Shown one piece after another: positions 31,999-45,239 of a DNA stretch of 64,000 nucleotides. Under the pieces are notes generated by a model. It was not told the origin of the DNA and did no database searches. It saw only the letters and a program-made list of their open reading frames with translations. The DNA lies in contig JARFIW010001082.1 in the NCBI GenBank assembly GCA_036346225.1, forward strand, positions 5,332,001 through 5,396,000, read 5' to 3'. Both the position numbers and the translations under genes were made by a program. Source of the stretch: Platerodrilus igneus. Taxonomy: Eukaryota; Arthropoda; Insecta; Coleoptera; Lycidae. Position 1 is the first letter of the stretch; every line of letters begins with the position of its first letter.

Positions 31999-34584
31999 TA
32001 ATATCTTTGTACATATTTCAAGTTATTTTTATGTTAATTAGTTTATTTTAATACTTTCAGTAACGTAAATGTTATGTGTTTATCTTTGAAAGTAGAGGCC
32101 CGTCATTCCGAAATTTCTAAAATCATAGATATGACTGCAATTATCTTATACATGGTTGGATTGGTGATACAATGAGCTTTTAAATTCCATTAAAGAAATT
32201 TCAGGGTTGTATTAAAAAAAGAGTTGATAATGGCCCAATGGAAACGAAACGTCTGAGAATGAAACTCATATCGCCTGGCGATAGTCCATCAGAGAGTGCT
32301 TTAAGAAAGTCGTATTTGTTTTATTCTGTTTACATTTATTAAATGAGAAATTTAATATTTTTAAAATCTCAAAATTTACTTTTTCAAAATAACTTGATAA
32401 CGAATTTTTTTAGGTCTGTAAAGACTTAATGATTATCACTATAAAGCGGCCACTTTTTCTCAATTTAACCAAATTTGTATATCTTACCGTTACCAAAATC
32501 CCCATACTGTGCGTTCTTCCAGCATCAGAGTATATTCTCACAACCGTACTTACTCTTTTAAAACTATACCTTTTACCAAAGATACATGTAAATTGCCCTT
32601 TGTTACAAAAATAAATTTCTTAAGTGAGCTCTAGAAATTTTGAATTAATGAAACTTTTTACTACTTCTCAAAATAAAACTATTAAATGCTAAATGTGGAT
32701 TTGAACATCTTCATAAAGTCTCTCATACATAAAAATCACAAATCTTCAAAGCTAAACTAACCTTTGACGGCGAGAAATGTCTCAAGATTCGCTAATTCTC
32801 AATACATTAAATGACAAGCACTGGAAATATAAGGCTCCATAAACAAGAATCTCCACCTGTTATGAATTACTACCAAATTTAGTGGCTTGTTTCTTAAATT
32901 AAATTCCATAAGATCTTCACCAGGTCTAAGTCCAAAAAAAAACTAATTTGTATCGAATTTAGTTGGAGTAGAATTAAATTAAATAGAATTTAATTGAAAT
33001 TGCATAAAATTGAACAGAATATGAAGCTCAAAATAACCTGTATTACCTAAGCTAATTTAAAATATGCAGGTCTACTTGCAATCAGCGAAAATCAACTAAC
33101 TGCAAAACACTATGTCAATTACACTATTTCACTTGCACCATTTTATTAATCACGGTTATTTTTAAATTACTTCATTTGTTTGCAGAATAACAGGAATAAA
33201 AATGCTTTAAAAGTTACTCCTGTCCTATGTATAACCTTTCATTCAGATTATAAACGACAATATATTCAGAAAATCCGCTATATTATCAAATATAAGACCC
33301 GTTACAAATCACCTGGTGCAAATCAACAGTAAAAGTTTCAATTCATAACAAGGTATCTTATTCATCGAGCGCTACTTATGCCCCATTTGTTAGTCACGAC
33401 TTTGTCTTACAAGAACATGTATGCTATCACCTTCCAAGAACTGTTACTGAGTACTTTTAAGAGGTAAGTATTGAAGTTGTAAATGGGTCAGTATGTAGTG
33501 TTGATTTAATTCCATCGAACTTGTTTAAAGGACAACTTTTACAGAAGAGTGAGATAAGGAAATGTGCATACAGAAAATGTTTAAAGTCCTTTAAAATTCT
33601 GAATTGGAATTACGACTTTTTAGTGACATTAATATGAGAATCTACTTGTTATATCCATGAAGCTATTCTGAAGGAAACTGGTGTACTACATGTATCTCAA
33701 AAAGGCATTTCTTGCATTTACAACCTAACTTGTTTGCTAAAGATTGTATAATGAATTAGAATGTAACCCTTGATCTAAAATAAATGACATTATGCCAACT
33801 ACAGTCAAATGTGACAATGACCCCCCTGATAGTTTGCTGTGTCCACAGTGTCAGCGCTACCAGCACTAGCCAAAATATCATAGACATATTATCAAATGAC
33901 ATTTGTAAGTCAACCCGGCGTTTGTCGTTATATGAGCTGTTGCTCACGCTTATAATAAACAGCACACAACTTGACAACACTGAATAAATCATATCTACAC
34001 GTTACTCTACCTAACTTTCCATCCTTGATATTTAGAATAAAATGGTCAGTTATAATGTACGTTTTTATGAATGACCTACATCAAACTATAAACAATAAAT
34101 CAGGTATGTGAAATTTTGAAGATGAGTCTGTGACACACACTTGCCCAATTAACTTTGCAGCAATTACAGGATAACAGAGGAGGTATGTATTATGTTTGAT
34201 GTAATACTGGAATTTCTATATACAGTGGCGTAGTCCGACATGCATAATGGGAAGATTAAACAACAATTTATATAATTGGGTAGGAATAGAAAATATGTAG
34301 CACAGTCATGAAGGACTGGATCTATAATGTTACTGATATTTATTAGTTACTTCTTATAATGCTCACTGTTGCTAACCTTTGATTTCTAACTTCACCTTCA
34401 ATAAATGTTGAATTTTGTTTTAGCGACCCTAGATGGTATGTAAAACAGCCTGTGGTAGATCTAGGCGGTGCTAATCCTGAGAAGAGACAAGACGAATGTG
34501 ATCCACATGTGTCATTCAAGCATAGTGAGCATTTAATGGAATCGGAACAATTATAAAACATTATAAAAAAAATTCAATCATCTA
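31999..34584. other. No gene seen
   Basis: About 2.6 kb of AT-rich DNA. ORFs are short (up to 78 codons) and without motifs. No repeat longer than a few tens of bases was noticed. Confidence 0.5.
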
Positions 34585-34980
34585 AATGTTCAAGAACTTT
34601 GGGCTAACGATGGAACGCCAGAATATTTTTATGCAGAAATGTCCAATTGGAAGTTTTATATACCTTTAGAGGGATTTCGGTTTGATGAAATAAGTACTAG
34701 AGTTCAAGGAAAGAAGACAGACAACTTGGGGTCAATTAAAAAGTATTTGATGAGTTCATGAAGAGGTGCATAAACAATTATGAATCTAGTGAATCTTTCA
34801 CGATAGATGAAATGCTACTTACTTATCACAGAAGGTGCAAATTCCAGCAGTACACTACTAGCAAGTCAACAAAGTGCCGCATTAATATTTATGCTTTGAT
34901 TGATGCTAAAGTGTTTTACACATCTATCCATGTAAACAACCTGATGCCTTTTCGGACAAGACAATAAAGAGCAAAGTGTT
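34585..34980 (+). pseudogene. piggyBac transposase fragment
   Basis: Reads FRFDEISTRVQGKKTDN, and then in another frame CINNYESSESFTIDEMLLTY, HRRCKFQQYTTSKSTKCRI and NIYALIDAKVFY. The F-x-R-x-D start, the T/S-I/V-D-E-M first aspartate and the R-C-x-F-x-Q-Y-x-x-x-K-S/P-x-K-x-x-I-x-x-Y-A-L-x-D block are the signature of the piggyBac (DDE_Tnp_1_7) catalytic domain. The rest is missing and no TTAA-bounded ends were found. Confidence 0.8.
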
Positions 34981-35264
34981 GTTTTGAGATTATCACCCAT
35001 TCAGAGATAATAACATATTTTTTTATTTTTAAGAACGCATTACAAAAAATAATAAAAACTACCGATAACGTAAAATCAAGTTGTCCTTGAGAACAAATGA
35101 TTTTACTGTAAATTGTCAAATTGCAATTGTTTCACAAAGTACTGTTGTCATTATTTTTGTAATTGCTTTTTTGCACTTTATTTAATACTATTCATCTGGA
35201 TCACCAAATTAGTAAAAACACCCACATTTTGCATGCACTGTTCATAATTATTTAAACAAAATAT

Positions 35265-35545
35265 TTCCTGCATGCTGGATTAGGCCCAGAGGAGCGATTG
35301 AATGGCCAGTTTGTTTTCCAGATTTATCACCACTCGATTTTTCCTTGTGGGGTCGCTTGAAATGTCAAGTGTATAAAAATCGATCAATTAATCATAAAGG
35401 GATCAGAAGAACGAATAGTTGAAAAATTTAATCATATCATGCCACCAATGATACAGAATTCACGAAGACATTTCATTGAGTGATTACATTGCCAAGTCTT
35501 AAATGGAACACAACTTGAACATTTTTTGTCCTGTCAATAAAATTT
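35265..35545 (+). pseudogene. Mariner transposase C-terminal fragment
   Basis: RGAIEWPVCFPDLSPLDFSL then LWGRLKCQVYKN matches the third catalytic Asp region (S-P-x-D-F-x-L-W-G). It is followed in another frame by a helical region and NSRRHFIE, the usual end. Only the last third is present. Confidence 0.7.
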
Positions 35546-36984
35546 CTAAATGTTTTTATAGATATCGTGACTCTGCGTTATCAGTAGTTTTTATTATTAT
35601 TTGTAATACATTCTTAAGAATGAAAAGATATTAACATTTCTGAATGTTTTTTATTCTACATCAGAAAATGTAACAATGTAGTTTTTTATTCTGCATCAGA
35701 AAATGTAAAAATATAATGAGTGTATCATTTAAAAAAATGTGACAAGCATTTCCGGTTAAACAGGAAGTGGCAAAAAATTGAAAATAACATAAATAGATTC
35801 ATTAATTTCACCCACATATCAAGTTTAAAAAAAAATGCGCTTCAAATAAAAAAGTTATTTGATCGCTCTGGGATTTTATACTAACTTGTATGCATAAAGC
35901 GAAAATTAAACAAAAATATGTATAGTGGACTCTTTTCTGTCCTGTGGTTACCACAATTTTTTAATCTTTATATAGGTAAAATATTCATTAGGAGAAGTAT
36001 ATATTTGCATAGTAGGCAACAGAAATACAAAGAAAGACCCATCTACAGGCCGACACGCATTTTGCTGCATGTGATACACAATGATGTACTAATATCGCAC
36101 CTAAACAGTAGGATGACTAAAAATAATTTATATCAACAAATTTAGAATCTAGCTTGTTCATTTCAGCAGACTGAGAGTGATTAAGTTGGAAAACCAACGA
36201 AAAAATGCATTCTGAAGCTTCTCAGATTCATAATTATAAATTTATAGGACGTTCAATGCCGATCTATTATCTAATAAATACTCAACCAATAACAGTTGTC
36301 CCCATAACATTTCCAACAATTGGAGCAAAGTAAAAGTTCATGAAAACTTGAATAAAACATCAAGACCCAATTAGTTTTGCTGATGGAAGTCATAAAAAGA
36401 TGAAAAGGAAAAAACAGACAGTTTTACAGCTTGGCATGACGTTCCGGTTTTAACTTTATCACAGCATGATCTCGTAAGGTCTGCTAATTGATTGTTGGGG
36501 CACAACTTTTTGTCGTTGATATCTGATGTAACATATGGCACCTGATACTTGCATCTATGTTACTTCGATTATACAGGATTATTCTCCTCGGTATTAAAAT
36601 ACATCAACATAAGTACCTTATAATTTTCAAAAACCAGCCAATTGGTCTAGCATTAGATATTCGGTATTTGCTGTTTACATGTAACACTTTATTTTACACT
36701 ACGGTAAATTTAATTTCTTCGACATAACTTGAATTATATTAGCATTTAATAGTGTATTTATTAGTTTACGCTATTCGTGCTACTAAGGAAAAGACAAAGA
36801 CTACTGTCTTATGCCATTTTTATATAATATTTCTACACCACAATGGCCTAAAATAACATTTAGACAATGATCACCCGAATCGCAGCATTAAAAACCTTAT
36901 GCTGAACAAGGAACTGACACAATCAAAGAAAATAAATTTTACTCGTTTTCGTATCACTTCAACAAAAACGAGGCTACAATCAAT
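35546..36984. other. No gene seen
   Basis: AT-rich; a partial direct repeat around 35645-35710 (TTTTTTATTCTRCATCAGAAAATGTAA). ORFs are short and featureless. Confidence 0.5.
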
Positions 36985-37507
36985 AAAATGGAACAAACAC
37001 AATTAGGTCTTGAATCCTGGAACTAGTTAGACGCGTACCCTCAATGTTTCCTATTCTGTGCTAATCTCCACATTTCCCTGAAATTTGCAGTCTGCATTTA
37101 TCACTATCTTCATGCAATAGTCTGATCTAGATATACCTCTAGCTATTTTTCTTATCTCTTCTTGTAATATATCCCGTACTATTTCCCAAAAATGCCTTAG
37201 AACGTATCCTGCCCTTCTATTTCTCCTATTTTTTTTTGTTTTCCACAGATATCTTTATTCCTCTACTATTTCTATAACCTATTTGTTATTAACTTGTTTG
37301 TCCATGCTATCATCCTCATACATCTGAAGCACAACATTCCAGAAGGCTTCTATCTCCTTCTGTCTACTTTTCCTACTGCCCCTATTTCATAGACGTACTG
37401 TGCTGTGCTTCACACATATGCTTTCAACAATTTTCTTCTTGTTTCTATGTTTGTTGTATTTGAACATAGCTGCTGTTCTTTCTTGTTAGATGCAGATTGG
37501 TCCTCTT

Positions 37508-38460
37508 CTATTGTTTTACGATTATATACCCTATTTCCCTGATATTCAGTGGCATGTGAAGGGGAAGCGGCTCCATGGCATAGTGTATGTGTGTGAATAC
37601 TACGCCCAAGGTCCCGAATTCGAATCCCGACACGGTCCGCTTGAAAAATGTTAGTCAAGCATTTTTCACAAAAATACACCATCGTTCGGATGAGAGGTAA
37701 AATGGAGGTCCCGTATGTCAGTGTTGTCACGCACGTTAAAGATCTCTACCTTGCTTGGAACAGCAAGGGTTCGGAAGAAATATCAAATTTTCCTGGTAAA
37801 AAAACTCGCTTCCTGACCAATGTAGCACCTTGGGGTGGAGCATTAGAAAATCACATGTAAGGTATGTGAAGGGGGTAAGCAGCCTGTGGCTGCCAAGTTC
37901 CCCCAGCACTTGAACATTTGCAGAATTAATAGTTTTTCCAATATATCCTTTCGCACAACCAACACCTGTAGTTGTTTATAATAATCATCAGATTTAAGTG
38001 CACTTATTTTTTCGTCATTATGTTTTCCATCTTGAAACTGATTGGACGCATACCTACAAATATTTATATTCCGAGCTAGTCTACACAGTTCCCTGAAATT
38101 CCAACAGCCTATATACAGCTAGGTTCTCCTTTTATTGTTTTCTAATTATATACCCTATTTCACTGAGATTCAGTGGTATGTGAAGAAGGTTAAGCAGCCT
38201 GCGGCTGTGAAGATCCCCCAACACTTAGACATTTGCCGAATTAATAGTTTTCCATTAAATCCTTTCGCACAATTAACATTATTCGAGAATATTGCACAAC
38301 CAATTTCTGAAGTTGCTTATAATAATCATCATGTTTAAGTACAGTTACTTTTTTTTCGTCATTAGTTTTTCCATCTTGGGACTGGTTGAACGCATACCTC
38401 CATTGATTTCTAACCTGAGCTGGCCTACACATTTCCCTGAAATTCCCACAACCTACATCT
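37508..38460 (-). repeat. Tandem copies of the LINE B 3' segment
   Basis: The roughly 300-bp segment that contains GATTATATACCCTATTT, then GCAGCCT and, further on, CATTTCCCTGAAATTC-like sequence occurs twice in a row: 37508-38122 (less the SINE) and 38123-38460. A more distant third piece is 36985-37507. Confidence 0.75.
37565..37860 (+). mobile_element. tRNA-derived SINE copy 3 (inside LINE B)
   Basis: Flanked by GGCATGTGAAGGGG (37551-37564) and GGTATGTGAAGGGG (37861-37874), 14 bp with one mismatch. B box GAATTCGAATCCC and the common body and tail are present; the A box is slightly altered (TGGCATAGTG). Confidence 0.88.
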
Positions 38461-39680
38461 TTCACTATCTGTGTGCAATAGTCTAACCTAGGTCTACCTC
38501 TACTTCTCTTTTTTCCAATCTCTGCTTCTAATATATTCCGCACTATTCCCTCATGTCTTAGTATGTGGCCTTATGTGGCTTATCATCCTATGTCTCATAT
38601 TTTTTACTGTTTTCCACATATTTCTTTCTTCCCCTACCATTTCTAGTACCTCTTTGTTCTTAACTTTGTCTGTCCATGATATCTTCATCATACGTCTATA
38701 GCACCACATTTCAAAGGCTTCTTTCTTTTTTTCTTGTCTGCTTCTCCTACTGTCCAGGCGTCAAATCCATACAGTGCTGTGCTCTACACACATGTTTTAA
38801 GCAATCTTTTCCTTGTTTCTATGTTATTGTCTTTGAACACAGAAGTTGCTTTTTCTTTGTAGCACAGCCTTGTGCTAATCCTTGGTTTATATCTTTTGTG
38901 CTTTTCCCATCTTGCGTTATTTGGCTTCCTCTTTAACCTCTTGTAAGTTCTCGTTACCTACTTGTATTCTTGTTTCTGATTTATTTTCTCCTCCTTTGCA
39001 TACCAGTACTTCAGTTTTATTTTTGTTAATTTTCATACCGTATCTCTCTGTTAGAATTGTTTCATTAAGAGCAGCGTTTAACTCTTCTTTGTTAGATGCT
39101 AATATCGCTTTATCATCTGCAAATCTAAGCATATCAATATTTTGTCCCTGCATAGTAATTCCAAATGTCTTCCTGCATTTGAAAGTATTCATTACCTCTT
39201 CAATGTACAAGTTAAAAATCAATGGGGATAGGGCACATCCCTGTCTCACCCATTTCCTAATACTTACTTCTCTACGTTCCTGCTCTAATTCTATTACTGC
39301 TGTTTGCTCTTTGTATAAGCTATATACTATCTGTCTATCCCTAAAACTCATTCCAATCTTTTTGAGTATTTTGAACATTTTTTCCCATTTAAATTGTCGA
39401 ATGCTTTTTCCAGATCTACAAACCCCATATACACGCTTTCCCCTTTTTCTGTTGTTTTCTGCACTATCACCCTCGGAGCTAAGATAGTCTCCCATGTTTC
39501 CCTGTTTCGCCTAAACCCAAATTAATCTTCTCCTAGTATTTCTTCAGCTCGTTTTTCCATTCGTCTTTGTACAATTCTAGTTAATATTTTTGACACATGT
39601 GCTGTCAAACTTAGTGCTCGAAAATTTTCACATCTATCGGCGCCTCTCTCTTTTGGTATAGTTTTATGATGTTACGTTTA
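38241..39680 (-). pseudogene. LINE B reverse transcriptase and C-terminal region
   Basis: Frame 39495-38917 (192 codons) carries RKWVRQGCALSPLIFNLYIE (RT block 4) and MLRFADDKAILASNKEEL (FADD at 39111-39125), then GMKINKNKTEVLVC. Upstream RT blocks are in broken frames to about 39680. The C-terminal region 38543-38241 has GKKRSRGRPRLDY and IVKDVGCGNFREMCR, typical for the end of many insect LINE ORF2 proteins. It would act as the target-primed reverse transcriptase. Confidence 0.85.
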
Positions 39681-40379
39681 AAATCTTTGGATATCTACCC
39701 TGTCTCATACATATAGCTTACAAGTTAGAAGAGACGTTCTGTTACTGCTTGTTCAGCGGATTTTAGAGTTTATGCTTTCACCTTATCTATACCAGGTGCT
39801 TTACCATTTTTCGGAACTTTTAACGCTAATTCAAACTCATCTCTACGTATAGGATATCCCAAGTCATCATTTTCAATGTCTGATTCCTATTCCAGTGCTG
39901 TTAGTTCCTCTTCTGCATATAAATTTTCTATATATTCTTGCCATCTAATCACTTTCTTTACATTTTCTATAATTATGTCTGCTTCCGTGTCCCTTATATT
40001 TTTGCTATACGGTTATATATACCTAAAATTCATTTTAATTAGTTTGTATATTTCATCTGTCTTTCCTATTTCCATCTTAGTTTGTACCTCTTTGCACTTT
40101 TCATCAATCCATTTCTCTTTAGCATTTACTGCATTTACGAATAATTTCCCATTTTATGGCTTTGTATCTGTTTTCCAGCTTCGTCTGGTTTGTTTTTGTA
40201 TTCTCGTCTTTCTTCTGTTAAATTCAGGATATCCTTGGTTATCCATGCTTTCTTACTTTCTTCTTGTGTATATCTGGCCACCATGTCTCAGCTGGATTTA
40301 ATGTTATTCCATTCTGTTTCTACTTCCTTAGTATCAGAAATTTACTTGATATCTTTCAGCAATTCATTTGACTTTTTCT

Positions 40380-41240
40380 CAAATTTTTCTTAGATATCTT
40401 TATCTTTTAGTTTCTCAAAATCAAAGTGTCTTGTTCTTAAATTTTTTAATTTAAGAGTGGCCTTCATAAATACGATGTTATGGTCAGTGTCTATATCTGA
40501 TTCTGGGTAGCTTCTAGTCTTTTACTTGATTCCTAGACCATTGTCTAACAAGAATGTAATCTATTTGATATCTTCCTATATCACCTGGCACCTTCCACGT
40601 GTATTTGTTTTGTAGCATGATGTTGAAATAATGTGTTTGTCATGGTTAAATTGTTTTGGTCACAAAATTCTACCGGCCTATTTCCCCTGTCGTTTCTCAT
40701 GCCTAAACCAAATAAACCTACTATCGCTCCTTCCCTACCCTCACCTGTAATTATTAAAATGTCATGTCCTGTTACGCATCATATATCTTCGATATCTTTG
40801 TAGATCGTCTCTACCTCTTCTTCACTGTAGCTAGAGATGGGCATGTATACTTGTATTATTACTGTATTTACCGGTTTGGATTATAATCTAACCATGAGTA
40901 CTCTTTCATTCTTTTGTAGGTAGTTTTCTACACAGTGTCTTTTTTCTCAGAACTATCCCCACACCTAACTTTCGCTCCCTTGATCCGGTGTGAATTACTT
41001 TAAAGTCTCCACTTCAAAAATCCCCTGCCTCTGGCCACCGAACTTCGCTGATCCCTACTATGTCTAATTTTAACCTATCCATTTCAATTTTCAGGTTCTC
41101 TAGCTTACCTACTTTCTTCATACTGCTGACATTCCACGCTCCAACTCGCAGAATGTTCACGACTCTTTTATTATACTTTTCGATCACATCCTCTGAAGTA
41201 GTCCCCTCCCGTCCTCCCGGAGATCCAATAGGGGGACTAT
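40380..41240 (-). pseudogene. LINE B endonuclease domain (broken)
   Basis: On the minus strand LDIVGISEVRWPE near 41070-41030, GVGIVLR near 40960, YTWKVPGDIGRYQIDYILV near 40600-40520 and RSYPESDIDTDHNIVFMK near 40510-40450 follow the usual AP-endonuclease order (E-V-R-W; Y-Q-I-D-Y-I; S-D-x-D-H). Frames change repeatedly. Confidence 0.75.
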
Positions 41241-41520
41241 CTTAACTCCGGAATTTTTTGCCCCAGAGGGTGCCACCATCTTAAATATCAATTTAAGTGC
41301 GCTGTGTACTTGGGAGGTAATGTGGTGGTTTCCCGTTGCCATCCACATCGCATTTGTGTGTCTCAGAATGCCATACCGACCCCTATAGTCTCTGCCACTC
41401 TAAGCACCAAAAAAGCTGCTGCCCTCTTTCGGGGACCTGTCTTAGTCTGTTCCTCACTAAAAACCCCACTAATTTCGTTAAACCTGTAGTTCGGCCCTTT
41501 AGATCATTGGAACACTGAAG

Positions 41521-43829
41521 CCGTCCTACCCGTTCTAGTAATCTAGAACTTCTTCAAGGTGCAGGTCCATTCAGAACGGAAGGTTTGAATATTGGTCCAG
41601 AATTGTTTTGATTCTAATAGATGTGTTGCATATAAGAAATTTGGTTTCTTAATTAGAATCTATGTAGGCTCTTTGTATCTGTTGCCCAAATGTATACCCT
41701 ACTTGTCCGATATATTTTTTATTTCATGTACTTGTGCCGCGTTTTAGGTGTAATGCTAACATAATCATATATACCTAGCACCATTTATATCTTAAAATAT
41801 CCGACAAGCAGATACAATAAAATCACACAAGAGTCAACAGGGTGTAAATTCAGTGACATACAAAGGATATCACTAGCCAACGGGGTGTAAATTAAGCAAC
41901 AGATATAAAGGAATACACATTTATTCAAAATAAGAGGACCAACTAATTAGTGGAATCCACTTTCAAACATGGCCTTCAGCAAAGCACATCAAGTTATTAA
42001 TACAGCAATATATTTAAAATAATATACTAAACACTAACTTCAATAAGTTACCCTGATCTGTTATTTTGTTTTAGTTTCGAAAGATAATAAAGATTAATTT
42101 TCTTGTCATTTGACATAATAATCACTTTTCTACAACAGTCTAAGAAGTTACAAAAATGTTATGCATTTTCTTCTTTAGGTTATATATGAAAAACTACAAA
42201 TTAAGCAACCGTCTCTAGTTAATCAATGTGAATCGGATACTCTTGCATGATAACGCAGGACGATTAACAGAAAGAAAACTGTTCGAATTAGAATACAAAA
42301 TTCTTAATCATTCACCATATCTCCCATGACTTGTCAACTACTGATTAGCACTTTTTCAAAGCCTCGTAAACCTTTGCAGAATTGTCAGCTTATGAATCAA
42401 GGCACTGTAATTGAGACATTTTAGAAATTTTTGGTTCATAGAAATACAATTTTTTTCTATAAAGGAATTAATGCATTGTCTATTGTTTGCAACAGTATCG
42501 ATGATGATGATAATTATTTTAATGAATAAATGCTTTTGAATCAATACCTATGAGGCTTACATTTCTTTAACAAATAGGGCATTTCATATGCAAAGACCTG
42601 ATACTTCAATTACATGTTTGGATTAAGCATCAGAAAACGAGTTACTTGTTATTTAATATCCTAATTTTTCTACAGACTTGTTTATTTAATGAACATTTAT
42701 CAGCTGATAAATCTCAATATTTTCCATATAACAAAGCTAAATCACAGATTATCCACCTCTTATGAATAATCTGTGGCTAAACTTCTAAAATGGTCTATGC
42801 ACATTTGAAAAAACACTAAAAACTTCCCAGCAATGCATCTAACACTGATATGATAAAACAAAAGAATTCATACATTGATGATTTTGTTTCTATAGAATTA
42901 AAAATTATTAAAATCATATTGCAAAGAATGTCCAAAATAACCTAAGTAGTTAGTAGCAATAGTTTAGTGATCACTAAAATTTAAATATATCACAAAAGCT
43001 ATTAAAATGAACAAGAATAGTTTTTAAAAGTTAGAAATAGGAAATAAATAAACATTCTGCTATACCTTGTAATGTACTTTACTTTAGGCTATATAACCAT
43101 AGAGAATTTTTATCTATGTATAAAACCTAAAAATCATAAGCAGTAAATTGCTGGGAAATTTTTTTGAAGTAGGTAACATTCATCTAAGACAATTCCATGA
43201 ATGAAATATTTACCAAATTTACCTTTTTATTGTAAGGTTTTAAATGTCGAGTAAAGGTATTCCATTTTATATTTGGTCCTAACATAACATAAATATTGAA
43301 AACCTTCAATCGAACCCCTCCAAGTAAAATGCAATCTGTGAATTCATAAACTAGGTTAAAGCCCAAAATATCGTATGCGATTACAAATATAAAACGAAAT
43401 CCAGAAAATTCATTAAATTTCTTAATTATAATAAAATACATTAATCTGACGGAGATACGAAAATAATGCGGCGTTGCCGAAGTTTAGAATTTTTCTTAAC
43501 ATTGCAACTTTTAAGAAAACTATAGAGCAAGGATATAAGTTCTATCTCTGAAAATAACATACCTATTATTATGGTTAACAAGTCTATAGGCGGTTTCTTA
43601 CGTTGCAGTTTTAGCAATAAGTTTGAAACAGTTTTTAAACTAACTGTTCTTGCGTTCCATTCATGACGTCATACTTAAAACTGGTTGAAATATTTTCAAA
43701 CCCAACTGGAAAATGTATTCAAACACTTTTTCGAATAGAAGCGCTGCGCGCTCAACAGAACTGTATTCCTAACGTATAACTTTTTTTTTTATTTAACATT
43801 GAGTATTAAGGGATTTATTATTTTTTAAT
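41521..43829. other. No gene seen
   Basis: About 2.3 kb of AT-rich DNA without recognisable coding content. A small direct repeat (CAAC-GGGTGTAAATT) occurs at about 41837 and 41879. Confidence 0.5.
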
Positions 43830-44770
43830 ATGGATGCAAGTGCACAGGAAATTGTAGAAGTTTTTGTGGAGGGCGTACAATTAATGGTGAACAAATCAAC
43901 TGCAGACTATCCGTCACGAGTACATTATTAAGCGATAGATAATTTGAATGTTTTAGTGTGTATTTTAGATCCTATTCTAGCACGTAATTACGCAGAGGTA
44001 GTTAAAAATAAAATTTAAGGCAGTAATAGGACCGGCATTACTGTATGTGACAGTTACACAAGCAATAGTCCACACTACATTGAATTAAAAACAGAATCTT
44101 TAATGTGGAAAAATTCCAAAAAGCCAATAGAAGTTTAAGAAAGCAATTTTATGAAAAGTTTAAAGACAGGAAAACTCACAAAAAGGCAATTTGGGATATA
44201 ATCGTACAGCAAATGAATATGTTAGACTTTTTGTAGGGGAAGGTATAGAAAGTCACTTGCAGGCCACATACCTAAAGACATTGCAAAAGCGTAAATAAAC
44301 AGGAGAAGGCAACATATCCACCTTATTTCGATGAAATAAATAAGATTCTGAGGCACAAACATAAAGTTAACCCTTCTTTTGTGTTAGATAGTGCTATTGA
44401 GGAAACCACAAGCGAAGATATGGAATCCATGGCAGGAAGTTTTTCCGGCACCTCCAAAAATAACCATACTACACAATCTATAAATAATCCACGGTCATCA
44501 AAAACAATGAATTGCTTTAATAACGCTAAGAGATCAGTGCGTCTAAAAAACAGTCCGTATGTGAAACATTAAAAGCCATTCATCAAGAAACCCTAGAAAA
44601 TCGTATATCAGAATTTAAGATCATAGCAGAAATGATGCAAGATGACAGTAAACAGCGGCACGATGAACTTATGGCATTTATTGTTTCAGTTTGTAAAGAT
44701 ACGGCAAAGAAGCGAAAGAGAAGTAGCAATGATAGTAATAAAATCCAAAAGGGTATTTTCGTGGAGAAAT
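43830..44770 (+). pseudogene. Myb/SANT-like DNA-binding protein ORF, broken
   Basis: ATG at 43830 opens MDASAQEIVEVFVEGVQLMV; the frame closes after about 33 codons. Then in changing frames: RKQFYEKFKDRKTHKKAIWD and IIVQQMN (44140-44220), the YEKFKDR-x-x-KK-IW start of a Myb/SANT-like trihelix domain, TGEGNIS, PYFDEINKILRHKHKVNPSF, and the acidic linker SAIEETTSEDMES in frame 44381-44572. Proteins of this layout are common in insects, either as the second ORF of PIF/Harbinger transposons or as domesticated copies. A 3' tail to about 44915 with AATAAAG follows. No transposase was found next to it. The shared 3' end at 24280-24457 shows it is a repeat. Confidence 0.6.
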
Positions 44771-44954
44771 AATATAATATTAAACAAATTTTTTTATAAA
44801 ATTACAGCAGAGCATTTTCGGTGCCTTGTCAACTTAAAAATTAATATTCCATCAGACTATTACACTAAATATAGGACATTTTAAGTATTAAACTAATATC
44901 ATATTAATAAAGACTAGTTAAATAATTGATTGTTCCAATAAATATGGATTCCAT

Positions 44955-45000
44955 CTTGTCTTTGTCGTTGATGAACTACTTCATCAACGACGTAGACAAG
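44955..45000. repeat. Perfectly spaced hairpin, 21-bp arms
   Basis: Arms 44955-44975 and 44980-45000 pair at 19 of 21 positions around the loop CTAC; the core is GTCGTTGATGAA/TTCATCAACGAC. It lies just beyond the tail of the Myb/SANT element. Confidence 0.85.
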
Positions 45001-45239
45001 ACTAAAGAAATAACGTAACCCTAACTGAAATGAACCAAGTGTTAACTTTCTCTAGTTTATAATTTAATAAGCAAGTTGTTGAGATTAGCATTAGTTTTAA
45101 AACAGTAAAAATTGCTTATCTGCACGAATACACCCATTACCAACACCCACAACTACCCAACTGGCTCTTCTAAAAACAACATCCTCAAACGCAACGTACC
45201 GCTTCCGGATTGGTTCATTATCCCCTCTTTGATTTAACT
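45001..45239. other. No gene seen
   Basis: Short spacer; possibly the degraded end of the gypsy relic to the right. Confidence 0.35.

Larger units (their letters stand above)
36985..41520 (-). mobile_element. Non-LTR retrotransposon 'LINE B', degraded, minus strand
   Basis: 5' end near 41520 with a GC-richer untranslated leader (41240-41520), endonuclease (about 41075-40500), reverse transcriptase (39680-38917) and a C-terminal G-R-P-R region repeated toward 36985. It is interrupted by the SINE at 37565-37860. A second 3' fragment of the same family lies at 63165-63640. It is clearly different from LINE A. Clade not assigned. Confidence 0.8.

Noticed and set aside
38882..39487. 201-codon plus-strand ORF with many Ser/Leu
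   Set aside because: Antisense shadow of the LINE B reverse transcriptase, whose minus-strand frame shows the FADD and block 4 motifs.
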